DNA from: Smithella sp.
Lineage (GTDB): Bacteria > Desulfobacterota > Syntrophia > Syntrophales > Smithellaceae
Direction of reading: 5' to 3'
NCBI GenBank assembly: GCA_017993615.1
Contig: JAGOMJ010000009.1
Span: 1 to 61,900, forward strand
Length of the DNA: 61,900 bases
Made by a program: the position numbers and the translations under genes. Shown one piece after another: positions 18,334 through 29,609 of this stretch. Under the pieces are notes generated by a model. It was not told where the DNA came from and ran no database searches. It saw only the letters and a program-made list of their open reading frames with translations. Position 1 is the first letter of the stretch. The number at the start of each line of letters is the position of its first letter.

Positions 18334-19929
18334 TTATAAATCTTCCGCCTTCTTTTTAATCTTGATCCGCTTTTCCTTGATCATGTCCGCTTTGTTTCCT
18401 TCCAGCCAGGTCTGCATGGCTTCTTCCTGTTTCATCGCCGTTAATATTTTTCTGTAAATTTCTTTTTCCGCAGTGAAAGCATTATCGTCGATTCTGGTTG
18501 TCTCCCTGAATTTTAATATAAAGTAGACATTATTGATGAAAAGAGGTTTTTCGGCGTAAGGGTTGGCCGCGGAGAGGGTCATCAGAATCTCGGCGGCTTC
18601 AGGACTTTCTCCCACGCCGGGGATGGTATTGCCGGGCTGAAAAAATCCGGTCTGACCGATCTTTAATCCTTTGGCGGACGCCACTTTTTCCATGCTTTCG
18701 CCGGCTTTCAGGCTTTCCAGAATCGATTTAGCTTCTTTTTCGGCAAGAAGCTGTGTTTCTGTTTCGATAAATCGTTGCCGGACCTCATTGGCGATCGTGT
18801 CGAGTTTCGGAATGTAGGAAGCTTTCTTGTCGACGACCTGCAAGAGATAATAGCCGTTTTCGGTCGAGAGAATTTTGCTCAGTTCGCCTTTTTGCATGTT
18901 CAGCAGCGCATCGGCGAAATTCTTGACGGAAGCGAAGTCCTGCGGCGGTTTGGTGATCATGAAAAAATCGGAATCACGTACTGCCAGATTGTGTTTCCGG
19001 GCGTAGGCGTCCATATTGTCGTCCTGATAGATTTCCTCGCGGGCTTTTCTGGCTTCGGTATAGGCAGTTTGCATGCCCTTTGCTCTCTTCAACTCGTTGA
19101 TGATATCATTCCGGACCCCGGCCAGTGGCAATGGCTTGCCGTCTTTCGCTTTGTACTTATTTTGATACGTTGAATAATAATCCTGAATATCGGCATCGCT
19201 GATATCGGCCGGAAAAGTGTCAGCGCCGAAAAACAGGTATTTGATTTTTGTCTGTTCGGGGACGCGAAAAAGATTGCCGTTTCGTTTCAGATAATCTTCC
19301 AGTTCCGATTCAACCGGCGAAATTTTATGCTTTACATCACTGGCAGCCAGGCGCAAAAAGTCCACGTTTATTTTCCGGTTCTGCAGAGCGTATAAGTCGT
19401 AAATTTCTTTATCGGAAATTTTTACGCCTTCCCGCACAAGAAATTCAATCTTGCGGGCCGTCAAATCGGCTCTCTGCAGCGTTTCAAAATCTTCGGCGGA
19501 TAGCCTGTTGAAGCGTAGAATCTGATGGTATTTGCGTTCGTCAAACATGCCGTTTGTCTGCAGGGCCGGCATGGACAGGATGGAATTGCGCAGTTCATCA
19601 TCGGAAACCTGAATCTTTAAATCAGCCGCTTTGGCGATAATCACTTCTCTGTTCAGGATGTCATTATAGGCTTTCGTTTTTAGATCCATTTTTTTGATCA
19701 GTTCCGGTGTCAGATTCTCTTTCAGGTTGAGCCTGGCCACTTCCAGGAGTTTGTCGTATTCGTTGAGTACTTCATTGACCGTGATGGCTTTTTTGTCCAC
19801 TGTGGCAACCACCTGGGCGTGTTCGCCTCCTCTGCTGGCGCCGAAGTAAAGAACGAAAACCACGATAATGATTGCGATCACAGCGATCATGAACCAGCCG
19901 CGGGCGTGTTTGCGAAAAAATTTCAACAT
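18334..19929 (-). CDS. ppiD: PpiD-like periplasmic peptidyl-prolyl isomerase (SurA_N/parvulin)
   Basis: A 531-residue protein with one N-terminal membrane anchor (FMIAVIAIIIVVFVLYF) and a large periplasmic part, the layout of PpiD, which helps outer-membrane and periplasmic proteins fold at the Sec exit. A SurA_N-type helical region (VNEVLNEYDKLLE, then ILNREVIIAKAADLKIQVSD) is followed by a parvulin-like domain with LSTENGYYLLQVVDKK. The typical HILV parvulin motif is degenerate, so catalysis is uncertain. GAGG eight bases upstream supports the ATG at 19929; a GTG nine bases earlier would overlap it. The gene is divergent from mreB. Confidence 0.85.
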   Translation of the reverse strand: MLKFFRKHARGWFMIAVIAIIIVVFVLYFGASRGGEHAQVVATVDKKAITVNEVLNEYDKLLEVARLNLKENLTPELIKKMDLKTKAYNDILNREVIIAKAADLKIQVSDDELRNSILSMPALQTNGMFDERKYHQILRFNRLSAEDFETLQRADLTARKIEFLVREGVKISDKEIYDLYALQNRKINVDFLRLAASDVKHKISPVESELEDYLKRNGNLFRVPEQTKIKYLFFGADTFPADISDADIQDYYSTYQNKYKAKDGKPLPLAGVRNDIINELKRAKGMQTAYTEARKAREEIYQDDNMDAYARKHNLAVRDSDFFMITKPPQDFASVKNFADALLNMQKGELSKILSTENGYYLLQVVDKKASYIPKLDTIANEVRQRFIETETQLLAEKEAKSILESLKAGESMEKVASAKGLKIGQTGFFQPGNTIPGVGESPEAAEILMTLSAANPYAEKPLFINNVYFILKFRETTRIDDNAFTAEKEIYRKILTAMKQEEAMQTWLEGNKADMIKEKRIKIKKKAEDL

Positions 19930-20098
19930 AAAAATCACCTCAAAACGATACAGGATTTATTCATTCGGAAATTAATTTTTGTCTTATTATTATAGTCATT
20001 TACAAAATGCAAATATAATTTAAAAATGAGTTGATTAGGTCCGTGAAATACTGTATGAAAAAAATTTAAAGCCTGAAAGTCATTATATTAATTTGTAA

Positions 20099-21151
<1,053 letters not shown>

Positions 21152-21353
21152 AAATCAGACCTTTAATCTGTGTGCAGTTTTTTATTACGGAATCGTTTCC
21201 CGGCGGTTTTGAGTGATTTTTACGATGAAGTGAAAAAACAGCAAGATAAATTTCTTTCATGATCTTTTGCGAAAGGAAGAAATTTTGTCAGTCTTGCGTC
21301 CCGGCATATTGACATAAAATGCGTTTTGTAATCATTTCCCCGTCAGGTTAAAA

Positions 21354-22181
21354 ATGGTTTTTTTAAAAAAATACAAGGTCATCATTATCATTGCCGTCCT
21401 TATGGTTTTAGTCCTGGTTGTGATTTCATACCATCTGAAATTCGGCGATGACAAAAGTTTTTTAAGAAAAGTTGCGCTGGAAATATCTTCTCCGGTGTAT
21501 AAAATCATCAACGGTTCCATTCAGGGCATCAAGGATGCATGGCTTCACTATTTCTTGCTAGTCGGCGTTCAGGAAGAAAATAAAAAATTAAAAAAAAAGA
21601 TGGATGAACTCCAGGCGGTTATTGTTTCCTATCAGGAAGGTTATCTGGAAGCGCAGCGCCTGAAGAAGCTTTTAGCAATTCCCGATTATCACCGATATCC
21701 TTTCATTGCCGCCAGGGTGATCGGCAGAGAGCAGGCCACGCTGTCCAGAACTGTTCTGATCAATAAAGGTGCATCCGACGGTTTGAAAAACGGTATGCCG
21801 GTCGTTGCCTATCCAGGGCTGATCGGCCGTCTTACAAATGTCTCCCGGAATGTCTCCCGGGTTCTTTTGTTTATCGACGAAAACAGCAATGTTGACGCTA
21901 TCGTGCAGCGGGATCGCATTCAGGGAATTATCAGTGGCGCCGGTCCCCGGGGAATGATATTAAAGTATATACCCAAGACACAGGATGTCCGGAAAGGGGA
22001 TATCATTGTTTCTTCAGGCATGGGAGGTGTTTTTCCCAAAGGATGGTTGATCGGCCAGGTCATCAATGTGGACCGGCAGAATGATGGCCTGTTTTTAAAA
22101 ATTGATGTTGCTCCGTTTACGGATTTTTCCAAGCTGGAGGAATTATTAATTTTATCTTCCGCTGAAACGGCCGTTGAATAA
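21354..22181 (+). CDS. mreC: Rod shape-determining protein MreC
   Basis: Bitopic membrane protein of 275 residues: an N-terminal anchor (VIIIIAVLMVLVLVVISY), a coiled-coil stretch (EENKKLKKKMDELQAVI) and the periplasmic beta-domain with ARVIGREQATLSRTVLINKG and VVSSGMGGVFPKGWLIG. It organises the elongasome outside the membrane and contacts PBP2. The gene runs straight into mreD with a gap of 2 bp. Confidence 0.95.
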   Translation: MVFLKKYKVIIIIAVLMVLVLVVISYHLKFGDDKSFLRKVALEISSPVYKIINGSIQGIKDAWLHYFLLVGVQEENKKLKKKMDELQAVIVSYQEGYLEAQRLKKLLAIPDYHRYPFIAARVIGREQATLSRTVLINKGASDGLKNGMPVVAYPGLIGRLTNVSRNVSRVLLFIDENSNVDAIVQRDRIQGIISGAGPRGMILKYIPKTQDVRKGDIIVSSGMGGVFPKGWLIGQVINVDRQNDGLFLKIDVAPFTDFSKLEELLILSSAETAVE

Positions 22182-22183
22182 TC

Positions 22184-22678
22184 ATGTTTCATTATTTGCT
22201 GCTTCTGATTTTATCCCTACTGCTTATCGTGCTGCAGTCCACTGTTACCGATATTGTGTTTTCAAATTCTTTTGTTTTTGAAGTATCTCTGATCATTATC
22301 ATTTACGCAGGATTCCGTTTTGAAATGATCAAAGGGTTGTTGCTGGCCTTTTACCTCGGATTTATTCTGGATTTAATCGGCGGTTCGGTTCCCGGGGTGC
22401 TTGCTTTGGCGTATATCATGATTTTCCTGTGTTCATTTTTCATATCCGATTTGCTTGATACCGGGAAAAATCATGTCATTGTTTTATTCAGTTTCATTTG
22501 TGTTTTCCTGAAAGAGACGATGCTCCAGACCTTTTATTTTCTGGTCTTTGATATCAGGATGCGCCCTGATATATTTTCTCTGATTCTGATACAGTCATTT
22601 GTTGTCGGACTGGTCGCTCCCGCGGTGTTTTATCTTATCGACAGAACTGGAATATTCCTCTACGAAAAGAAGGCATGA
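22184..22678 (+). CDS. mreD: Rod shape-determining protein MreD
   Basis: A small, very hydrophobic protein of 164 residues with five or six membrane segments, as expected for MreD (FRFEMIKGLLLAFYLGFILDL is the recognisable central part). Position between mreC and the PBP2 gene with gaps of one or two bases confirms the identity. It links MreC to the elongation complex in the inner membrane. Confidence 0.93.
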   Translation: MFHYLLLLILSLLLIVLQSTVTDIVFSNSFVFEVSLIIIIYAGFRFEMIKGLLLAFYLGFILDLIGGSVPGVLALAYIMIFLCSFFISDLLDTGKNHVIVLFSFICVFLKETMLQTFYFLVFDIRMRPDIFSLILIQSFVVGLVAPAVFYLIDRTGIFLYEKKA

Positions 22679-22679
22679 T

Positions 22680-24569
22680 ATGCTTAACGGACACGAACCG
22701 ATTGAATTCAAGGGGAAAATCAGGATCATAACGGGGATATTTCTGCTTGCCGTCTGTATCCTGATCGGTCGCTTGGGATATTTGCAGATTATCAAAGGAG
22801 AAGAATTCAAAAAGAAATCGGAAAATAACTCCGTGCGTTTTCGGTTTATTAAGCCGCTACGGGGTCTGATCATGGACCGTAACGGCAATGTTCTGGTCGA
22901 CAACAAACCGTCTTTCGACGTGATTTATATTCCCAACAAAAACAAGGCCAATGAATTGTCAGTGGAGAAATTAAAATCGCTTTATGAAAGTCAATCGATG
23001 GTTTTCCCGTTTGATCAAGCCGTTCTGAAAAACGCAAAACCGTATTTGCCTGTAAAGTTGGACAAGAACGTCAGTATGGAAAAAATAGCCCTGGTGGAAA
23101 CCAACGCGTTAAATCTGCCCGGGATTTACATTGATGTCTCGCCGATTCGTTTGTATCTTGACGGAGAAATCCTGGCGCCGATCATCGGTTACACCGGTGA
23201 AATCAGCAGGGAAGAAATGGAAAAAAGCGAGGGCAAGTATGCTTACGGCGATATATCCGGAAAACATGGTTTGGAACGATTTTTCGACGAATATATTCGC
23301 GGCCGCCGCGGTGCAGAACTGGTTGAAGTCAATGTTTACGGGAGAGAAATAAAAAACCTGGGCCGCATCGATCCCGTCTCCGGCTATAACATGACTCTGA
23401 CAATCGATGCGGACTTGCAAAGAGCGGCATGGCAGGCCATTGAAGGGAAAGCGGGTTCCGTTGTCGCACTGGATCCGCGCGATGGCGCCATCCTGGCCAT
23501 GGTGAGTTCCCCTTCGTTTGATCCAAATTTATTTAATGAAGGTATTTCCAGCGAACTCTGGAAACAGTTGCAGAGCAATCCGTTTGCCCCGTTGTCCAAT
23601 AAAGCGATCTCCGGACAATACCCTCCGGGATCAACCTATAAATTAATTGTTGCCGCAGCTGCTTTGGAAGAAGGTATTATCTCGCCCGAGACGAAAATTT
23701 TCTGCAACGGCTTTTTTACTCTGGGAAACAGAACATATCGCTGCTGGAAAAAGGGCGGTCACGGTCATGTCAATCTTCATCAGGCCATGGTCGGATCATG
23801 TGATGTTTACTTTTATACCGTGGGCAAAATGCTGGGCGTGGACAAAATAGCCGAATACGCAAAACGGTTCGGTCTGGGAGATCTGGCGGGTGTCGATTTA
23901 CCTAATGAGAAGAAAGGACTGGTGCCGACCAAGGCATGGAAGTTGAAAAAGAAAAAAGAGGCCTGGCAGATGGGCGAAACCATATCGATATCCATCGGAC
24001 AGGGGTTTAATCTGGTTACAACTTTACAACTGGCCAATGCCTACGCTGCTTTTGCCAATGGAGGCACCCTCTGGCGTCCGTATCTGGTCAAGAAAATAGA
24101 TGCTCCCGACGGTAAAACCTATAAGGATTTCCCGCCCGTGAAAAAGGGGGAGTTGAAACTGAGCAACACCACGATGGAAATTATAAATGATGCTTTAAAG
24201 GCCGTGGTCAATGAGCCCGGAGGCACGGGGCAGAATGCGAAACTGGCACAGATAGAGGTATGCGGTAAAACAGGGACATCCCAGGTGTTGGGATTGCCGG
24301 AAAATGAAAAGGCGCGACGCCGCAAGGTCCTGAGCGCCTTTCACAAAGACCATGCGCTGTTCGCCAGTTATGCGCCGTCGAAAAGTCCGGAAATCGTTGT
24401 GGCCGTCATCCTCGAAAATGCCGGAGGCGGCGGAGCCGTTGCCGCACCGGTCGCGCGCAGAGTATTATCCGCTTATTTTGAAGGGAAGAAAAAAGAAAAA
24501 AGCGCCGGGAAGAGTGAAAAGCCCGGCGAATCTGACAACCGCAGAAATCTTGATGGGGACGACAGATGA
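22680..24569 (+). CDS. mrdA: Penicillin-binding protein 2 (elongation transpeptidase)
   Basis: The 629-residue protein cross-links peptidoglycan during cell elongation. A membrane anchor (residues 13-34) is followed by the dimerisation domain with RGLIMDRNGNVL, and the transpeptidase domain has Ser318-x-x-Lys321 (GSTYK), the SxD motif S373CD and KTG at 530-532. The ATG at 22680 is chosen because AAGAAGG precedes it and it lies right after the mreD stop; an upstream frame extension to 22599 lies inside mreD. A Lys/Glu-rich tail ends the protein, and the last bases overlap the rodA start (ATGA). Confidence 0.96.
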   Translation: MLNGHEPIEFKGKIRIITGIFLLAVCILIGRLGYLQIIKGEEFKKKSENNSVRFRFIKPLRGLIMDRNGNVLVDNKPSFDVIYIPNKNKANELSVEKLKSLYESQSMVFPFDQAVLKNAKPYLPVKLDKNVSMEKIALVETNALNLPGIYIDVSPIRLYLDGEILAPIIGYTGEISREEMEKSEGKYAYGDISGKHGLERFFDEYIRGRRGAELVEVNVYGREIKNLGRIDPVSGYNMTLTIDADLQRAAWQAIEGKAGSVVALDPRDGAILAMVSSPSFDPNLFNEGISSELWKQLQSNPFAPLSNKAISGQYPPGSTYKLIVAAAALEEGIISPETKIFCNGFFTLGNRTYRCWKKGGHGHVNLHQAMVGSCDVYFYTVGKMLGVDKIAEYAKRFGLGDLAGVDLPNEKKGLVPTKAWKLKKKKEAWQMGETISISIGQGFNLVTTLQLANAYAAFANGGTLWRPYLVKKIDAPDGKTYKDFPPVKKGELKLSNTTMEIINDALKAVVNEPGGTGQNAKLAQIEVCGKTGTSQVLGLPENEKARRRKVLSAFHKDHALFASYAPSKSPEIVVAVILENAGGGGAVAAPVARRVLSAYFEGKKKEKSAGKSEKPGESDNRRNLDGDDR

Positions 24570-25681
24570 TTTTTCTTAAATTCGATCGCCGTATTTTTCA
24601 TTATTTTGACTGGATTCTGTTGTCTTTTGTGCTCGGCATCTGCGTGATGGGAGTTTTGAATATCTACTCCACCGGTTTCAGTGCAGCAGGAGGCCAGTCG
24701 CCTTTTTACCTGAAGCAACTGCAATGGATTGTAGTGGGATTGCTTTTCATGACGTTTGTGTTTTTCATGGATTACCGGGTAATTGTCGAGTATGCCTACA
24801 TCATTTACGGTTTTTCCATTTTTCTCCTGGTTCTGGTTTTAATCGTCGGTTCGTCGTCGCATGGCGCCCAGAGGTGGCTAGGCGGCGGTTTCTTTGCCAT
24901 TCAGCCTTCCGAGTTGATGAAAGTGGTCATCATCCTTACCCTGGCGCGTTATTTCGACAACCACAAATCCAGCGAGCCTTACACGTTAAAGGAGCTTTTC
25001 ATTCCGCTCTTGATTGTCGCTGTTCCTTTCGTGCTGATTTTAAAACAGCCGGATCTGGGAACGGCTCTGATGCTGATGGTCATCTTTGCTTCCATAGTGT
25101 TTTTCATGGGTGTGGATAAGAAATCTCTGATTTTTGTTTTTGCCGCCGGTTTGGTCTTAATGCCGGCTGGCTGGTTTTTCCTCAAGGACTATCAACGGGA
25201 AAGGCTTGTGACGTTTCTCAATCCGGAAAGAGATCCACTGGGCTCCGGTTATCATATCATCCAATCGAAAATTGCCATTGGCTCCGGAGAAATTTTCGGC
25301 AAGGGTTTTTTAAGCGGTTCCCAAACCCAGTTGAAGTTCCTTCCCGAGCAGCAGACCGATTTTGTTTTTTCCGTTTTTGCCGAGGAGTGGGGATTCATCG
25401 GTTCCATGTTGCTGATAGGCCTGTTTGTGGTGATCATATTCTGGGGATTAAAAATTGCCTTGCAAGCCAGAGATTTATTAGGCACAATTATAGCGTTCGG
25501 TGTCAGCGCGCTGATTGCGTGGGAAGTCTTTATCAATATAGGAATGGTGCTGGGCATCCTGCCCGTTGTCGGTATTCCCCTTCCTTTTTTCAGTTATGGG
25601 GGATCCGCCATGCTTTCGCTGATGGCCGCCATCGGATTGCTGAACAATGTCAGCGCGCGCCGGTTTATCCTGCAAAAGTAA
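24566..25681 (+). CDS. rodA: RodA, SEDS-family peptidoglycan glycosyltransferase
   Basis: A polytopic protein of 371 residues with about ten membrane spans and SEDS landmarks: GAQRWLGGGFFAIQPSELMK, LKQPDLGTALM, FLPEQQTDFVFSVFAEEWG and the C-terminal PLPFFSYGGSAML. It polymerises glycan strands together with PBP2 (mrdA), whose stop codon overlaps its ATG by four bases, so the two are translationally coupled. Located in the inner membrane. Confidence 0.97.
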   Translation: MIFLKFDRRIFHYFDWILLSFVLGICVMGVLNIYSTGFSAAGGQSPFYLKQLQWIVVGLLFMTFVFFMDYRVIVEYAYIIYGFSIFLLVLVLIVGSSSHGAQRWLGGGFFAIQPSELMKVVIILTLARYFDNHKSSEPYTLKELFIPLLIVAVPFVLILKQPDLGTALMLMVIFASIVFFMGVDKKSLIFVFAAGLVLMPAGWFFLKDYQRERLVTFLNPERDPLGSGYHIIQSKIAIGSGEIFGKGFLSGSQTQLKFLPEQQTDFVFSVFAEEWGFIGSMLLIGLFVVIIFWGLKIALQARDLLGTIIAFGVSALIAWEVFINIGMVLGILPVVGIPLPFFSYGGSAMLSLMAAIGLLNNVSARRFILQK

Positions 25682-25753
25682 GGAGTCATCGAGTATAAAG
25701 AGAAAATCATTTTGAGCCGAATCGATTAACATAAGTATCAAAAGGGGGACGAT

Positions 25754-26131
25754 GTGTGGGAAAAAAAGAAAGATGCTGAAGAAATAAAAGCCTTCCTCGG
25801 TCAGGGAGCCGAGTTTTCAGGGAAACTTATTTTTAACGGTTCCGTTCGCATAGACGGAAAATTCGAAGGAGAAATTTTCGGACAGGGATCACTGGTTGTC
25901 GGTCAGGGCGCAACCGTCAAGGCCAACATCGATACCAAAAGTGTTTATATCAGCGGCGACGTGCAGGGCAACATCGATGTAAAAGAAAAAATCAATATTC
26001 ACTCAACAGGGAAATTTTCCGGAGATGTGCGAACCCCTGTGTTTGTTATGGAAGCGGGCGCCATCTTTAATGGGATGTCCCATATGGATGACGTTGCGCA
26101 GCAGAAAATTGAAATACCCAAGGCGGATTGA
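25754..26131 (+). CDS. Bactofilin (polymer-forming cytoskeletal protein)
   Basis: A 125-residue protein whose core is a run of short strands with glycines at turns (GSVRIDGKFEGEIFGQGSL, then SGDVQGNIDVKEKINI and KFSGDVRTPVFVMEAGAIF), the beta-helix pattern of bactofilins. These form filaments without nucleotide and often localise wall enzymes. The GTG start at 25754 follows AAAGGGGGAC; an ATG two bases earlier is out of frame. The position directly after rodA fits a role in cell shape. Confidence 0.92.
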   Translation: MWEKKKDAEEIKAFLGQGAEFSGKLIFNGSVRIDGKFEGEIFGQGSLVVGQGATVKANIDTKSVYISGDVQGNIDVKEKINIHSTGKFSGDVRTPVFVMEAGAIFNGMSHMDDVAQQKIEIPKAD

Positions 26132-26469
26132 TTTTGTGCAAACCATCAGTATTATTTGGGTCTTGACGTCAAACGCATAAAAAACAGCCTGATAGCATTT
26201 TAATTCCCCAAGTCTTTGATATTATTAATTATTGCAGAAAAACAGACTGATGGTCAGAAAATACTTGACAAGCCCATAATGATGTGATTAGTAACTCGCA
26301 GGTTTTGAGTATCTGGAAATTAGATTCCATCCTTTTTAGGTAAAAATATTCAAAACACAACTGAATAAAAACTGTATGCACTTGCTTAGGCATGCCATCA
26401 AAAACCGTCCATAAAGGAAAATCTTCCAGCGGTTTTTACAAAGTGCAAAAGATAAGCATGAGGTAAAAA
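26132..26469. other. Intergenic leader of the ATP synthase operon, 338 bp
   Basis: AT-rich, with TTGACA at 26265-26270 but no convincing -10 at the right distance. An inverted repeat (AAAACCG at 26401-26407 and CGGTTTT at 26430-26436) lies 35 bp before the first atp gene and could fold in the leader RNA. No open frame is supported. Confidence 0.4.
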
Positions 26470-26904
26470 ATGGTTACAGTCATTCCCGATTACACGTTGT
26501 TAGTTCAAGGCGTCCTTTTCCTGACCTTAGTTTTTTTACTCAACATCCTTCTTTACAAACCCATCCTTTCCATTATTGACCGGCGCAAAAAACAGCTTGA
26601 AGAATCAGAGAACGAGATCAGGCTTTTTGATGAAAACGCCGAGAAAAAAGTTGCAGAGTATGAGGAAAAATTAAAGCAGGCCAAGCTCAAAGCGTCCGAG
26701 GCTAAAAAAGAGGTCATACAGGAAGGTGCGAATCAGGCAAAAAATATTATTGATGCCGTGCGCAATGAAATTCCGGTAATGGCCCGCGAGTTCCAGCAGA
26801 AGATGGATAAGGAAGTGGAAAAGGCAAAAGCGGTTCTGGACGGCAATTCCCGTCAGTTATCCCTTGAGATCGCCCAGAAAATATTGGGGAGGCCGGTACA
26901 ATGA
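26470..26904 (+). CDS. atpX: ATP synthase F0 subunit b'
   Basis: A single N-terminal membrane helix (LLVQGVLFLTLVFLLNILLY) is followed by a long charged helix rich in Glu, Lys and Ala, the peripheral stalk layout. The KPILSIIDRRKKQLEE start of the stalk is typical of b-type subunits. With the adjacent second b gene this makes a heterodimeric b/b' stalk, as in many Desulfobacterota and phototrophs. The ATG is preceded by ATGAGGTAAAAA. The stop overlaps the next start by four bases. Confidence 0.88.
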   Translation: MVTVIPDYTLLVQGVLFLTLVFLLNILLYKPILSIIDRRKKQLEESENEIRLFDENAEKKVAEYEEKLKQAKLKASEAKKEVIQEGANQAKNIIDAVRNEIPVMAREFQQKMDKEVEKAKAVLDGNSRQLSLEIAQKILGRPVQ

Positions 26905-27479
26905 AAAAAACAATATCTCTGATAACGGGTGTGTTTGTATTGCTGGTTGCTGTGGGTATTGCATTTGCTTCCGCTGAGGCTGAAGGGGGGCACCACGGTG
27001 CAGACTGGTTCGGTTTGTTCAAGAAGGCTTTCAACTTTGTCGTTTTAATGGGTCTTCTCTATTGGCTTCTGGCTGCCAAGGTGAAAGAATTTTTCGTCGG
27101 TCGCCGGGCGGAGATTAAGGAAAATCTGGAGAAGGCGGTGGAGAGAAAAGCCGAAGCCGAGAAAAAGTATCGTGAATATTCGGAAAAAATTGACAAGGCG
27201 TCAACAGAAATAGACGGTATCATTGAGATGATCAAGGCGCAGGGCGTTACGGAGAAACAGAAGATTATCGAGGATGCCGAGAGAACAGCCAAAAAGATGA
27301 AAGAAGATGCTCACGCCCGCATCGAGCAGGAAATGAAAAAAGCTACAGAACAGCTGAAATCCCAGGCTGTTGAACTTTCTGTGCAAATGGCGGAAGAAAT
27401 TCTGAAGAAAAGCATTACACAGGATGATCACGCAGCCATGGTGAAAGAATACGTAAATAAGGTGGTAATCAAGCATTGA
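26901..27479 (+). CDS. atpF: ATP synthase F0 subunit b (with cleavable-type leader)
   Basis: This second stalk subunit is 192 residues long because an extra hydrophobic leader (KKTISLITGVFVLLVAVGIAFASAEA) precedes the usual membrane helix (FNFVVLMGLLYWLLAAKV). The leader looks like a signal peptide, a feature I recall from other Desulfobacterota b subunits. The remainder is a long amphipathic helix with EKKYREYSEKI. It overlaps atpX by four bases and the delta gene by four. Confidence 0.92.
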   Translation: MKKTISLITGVFVLLVAVGIAFASAEAEGGHHGADWFGLFKKAFNFVVLMGLLYWLLAAKVKEFFVGRRAEIKENLEKAVERKAEAEKKYREYSEKIDKASTEIDGIIEMIKAQGVTEKQKIIEDAERTAKKMKEDAHARIEQEMKKATEQLKSQAVELSVQMAEEILKKSITQDDHAAMVKEYVNKVVIKH

Positions 27480-28018
27480 TCAGCAATATTTCCAAAAGAT
27501 ATGCGCGTGCCTTTTTTGACATTGCGAAAGAGGAAAACCAGATTGAGCCTTATTACAAGGAACTCGATCAGTTCACATTACTCATTTCTCGGAATGAATC
27601 TTTAAAAGATTTCCTGGCAAATCCTGTCTTTGAACAGGCAGTTAAAAAAGGTGTTGTGGACAATCTCATTGCCAAGTTGAAGTTGTCCGGCATGACGGCC
27701 AACTTTATCAGGCTGCTGGTGGACAAGAATCGAATCGATATTTTAGAGGATATCGTCGTTTGTTATCGCCAGTTAATGGACGAAGCGCTGAAGAAGGTGC
27801 GGGTGAATGTAAAAACCGCTTTCACTCTTTCAGATGAGTTGCGTTCTTTAATCAGTGCAAACCTGGAAAAAGCGCTGGGTAAAACAGTTGATATAACGGT
27901 GGAACAGGACCCCACCCTTTTGGGTGGCGTGGTCATTGGCGTTGGCGATACACTTTACGATGGCAGTATAAAAAATCAGTTGAACAATATGAGGAATCTC
28001 TTAGGGGAGGCAAGATAG
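27476..28018 (+). CDS. atpH: ATP synthase F1 subunit delta
   Basis: The 180-residue product starts ISNISKRYARAFFDIAKEE and ends with the delta-family hallmark TVDITVEQDPTLLGGVVIGVGDTLYDGSI, joining the stalk to the catalytic head. The start codon is TTG, overlapping the atpF stop (TTGA), which suggests translational coupling. Confidence 0.95.
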   Translation: MISNISKRYARAFFDIAKEENQIEPYYKELDQFTLLISRNESLKDFLANPVFEQAVKKGVVDNLIAKLKLSGMTANFIRLLVDKNRIDILEDIVVCYRQLMDEALKKVRVNVKTAFTLSDELRSLISANLEKALGKTVDITVEQDPTLLGGVVIGVGDTLYDGSIKNQLNNMRNLLGEAR

Positions 28019-28021
28019 GAC

Positions 28022-29536
28022 ATGGAAACAATTAAAGCGGAAGAAATTAGTCAAATTATTTCTGAGCAGATCAAAAGCTATGAGAAAAAGCTGGATATAA
28101 GCGAAACCGGAACGGTCTTGTCGGTCGGTGACGGTATTGCCCGCGTATACGGCGTTCAAAATGCTATGGCGATGGAGCTTTTGGAATTTCCCGGCGGAAT
28201 CTTAGGTATGGTCCTTAATCTGGAAGCGGACAATGTCGGCGTCGCGGTTCTTGGTGAAGTTACCTACATTAAAGAGGGTGACATCGTAAAGCGAACCGGT
28301 AAAATTGCACAGGTTCCCGTCGGTGAAGCACTGCTGGGACGTGTAATTGATGCAACCGGAAAACCCTTGGATGGCAAGGGGCCGATTGAAACCAAAGAGT
28401 TTCGCCGAATTGAAATGGTGGCCCCCGGTGTTATTCAGCGCCAGCCGGTTAATCAGCCGATGTACACAGGTTTGAAATCGATCGATGCGATGACGCCGAT
28501 CGGACGCGGTCAGCGCGAACTGATCATTGGCGACCGCCAGATAGGCAAAACAGCCATCGGTATTGACGCCATTATCCGTCAGAAAGATACCGGTGTGAAA
28601 TGTATCTATGTTGCCATCGGTCAGAAAAAATCTACAGTGTCTCAAATTGTGGAGAGACTCAAGCAGCATGATGCGCTATCTTATACCTGCGTTGTTGCCG
28701 GCTGTGCATCCGATCCCGCGACGCTTCAATACATTGCCGCTTATGCCGGTTGCAGTATCGGTGAATACTTCCGAGACAACGGTCAGGATGCTTTGATTAT
28801 TTACGATGATTTGTCCAAGCAGGCGGTCGCTTACCGTCAGATTTCTCTGCTGCTGCGTCGTCCTCCCGGACGTGAAGCTTATCCCGGTGACATTTTCTAC
28901 AATCACTCCCGTTTGCTCGAGCGTGCCGCGCGTGTCAGCCAGGAATTAGGCGGTGGTTCTTTGACGGCCCTTCCGGTCATTGAAACTCAGGCTGGTGACG
29001 TTTCCGCTTACATTCCGACCAACGTTATTTCGATTACGGACGGTCAGGTTTATCTGGAGCCGAGTTTGTTCTTCTCCGGTATTCGCCCGGCCATTAACGT
29101 CGGTCTCTCCGTTTCGCGCGTCGGCGGCGCGGCTCAAGTAAAGGCGATGAAGCAGGTTGCTGGAACGCTGAAACTCGACTTGGCTCAGTACCGTGAACTG
29201 GCGGCTTTTGCCCAGTTCGGATCCGATCTGGATAAAGCGACTCAGGCTCAGTTGGATCGCGGTGTCCGCCTGGTGGAACTGCTCAAACAACCCCAGTTCA
29301 AGCCGATGTCTTTAGGACAGGAAATCGTTGTTCTCTTCGCGGGAACCAGGGGTTTCATTGATAAATACGATGTCGAAAAGGTTCGTATATACGAAGAGCA
29401 GCTTTTGAGTTTTGTTGAAAGCAAACATCCCGACATTATGAAAGAAATAGAAGATAAGAAGATAATCTCTCCCGAACTCGAAAAGAAGATGAAGGAAATT
29501 ATGACCGCTTTTGATTCTGTTTTTGTGGCGGAATAG
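28022..29536 (+). CDS. atpA: ATP synthase F1 subunit alpha
   Basis: Regulatory nucleotide-binding subunit of 504 residues. The Walker A motif GDRQIGKT is at residues 170-177, [15 protein letters not shown] follows, and the alpha signature [17 protein letters not shown] is near residue 360. Full length by comparison with the family. It starts three bases after atpH. Confidence 0.98.
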   Translation: METIKAEEISQIISEQIKSYEKKLDISETGTVLSVGDGIARVYGVQNAMAMELLEFPGGILGMVLNLEADNVGVAVLGEVTYIKEGDIVKRTGKIAQVPVGEALLGRVIDATGKPLDGKGPIETKEFRRIEMVAPGVIQRQPVNQPMYTGLKSIDAMTPIGRGQRELIIGDRQIGKTAIGIDAIIRQKDTGVKCIYVAIGQKKSTVSQIVERLKQHDALSYTCVVAGCASDPATLQYIAAYAGCSIGEYFRDNGQDALIIYDDLSKQAVAYRQISLLLRRPPGREAYPGDIFYNHSRLLERAARVSQELGGGSLTALPVIETQAGDVSAYIPTNVISITDGQVYLEPSLFFSGIRPAINVGLSVSRVGGAAQVKAMKQVAGTLKLDLAQYRELAAFAQFGSDLDKATQAQLDRGVRLVELLKQPQFKPMSLGQEIVVLFAGTRGFIDKYDVEKVRIYEEQLLSFVESKHPDIMKEIEDKKIISPELEKKMKEIMTAFDSVFVAE

Positions 29537-29609
29537 GTAGAGATATTAACGGTTTTGTCAGGAAATAGACAGTCCTGAAGTTCAAATAATAAGTTGAGGA
29601 GAATTGTAG

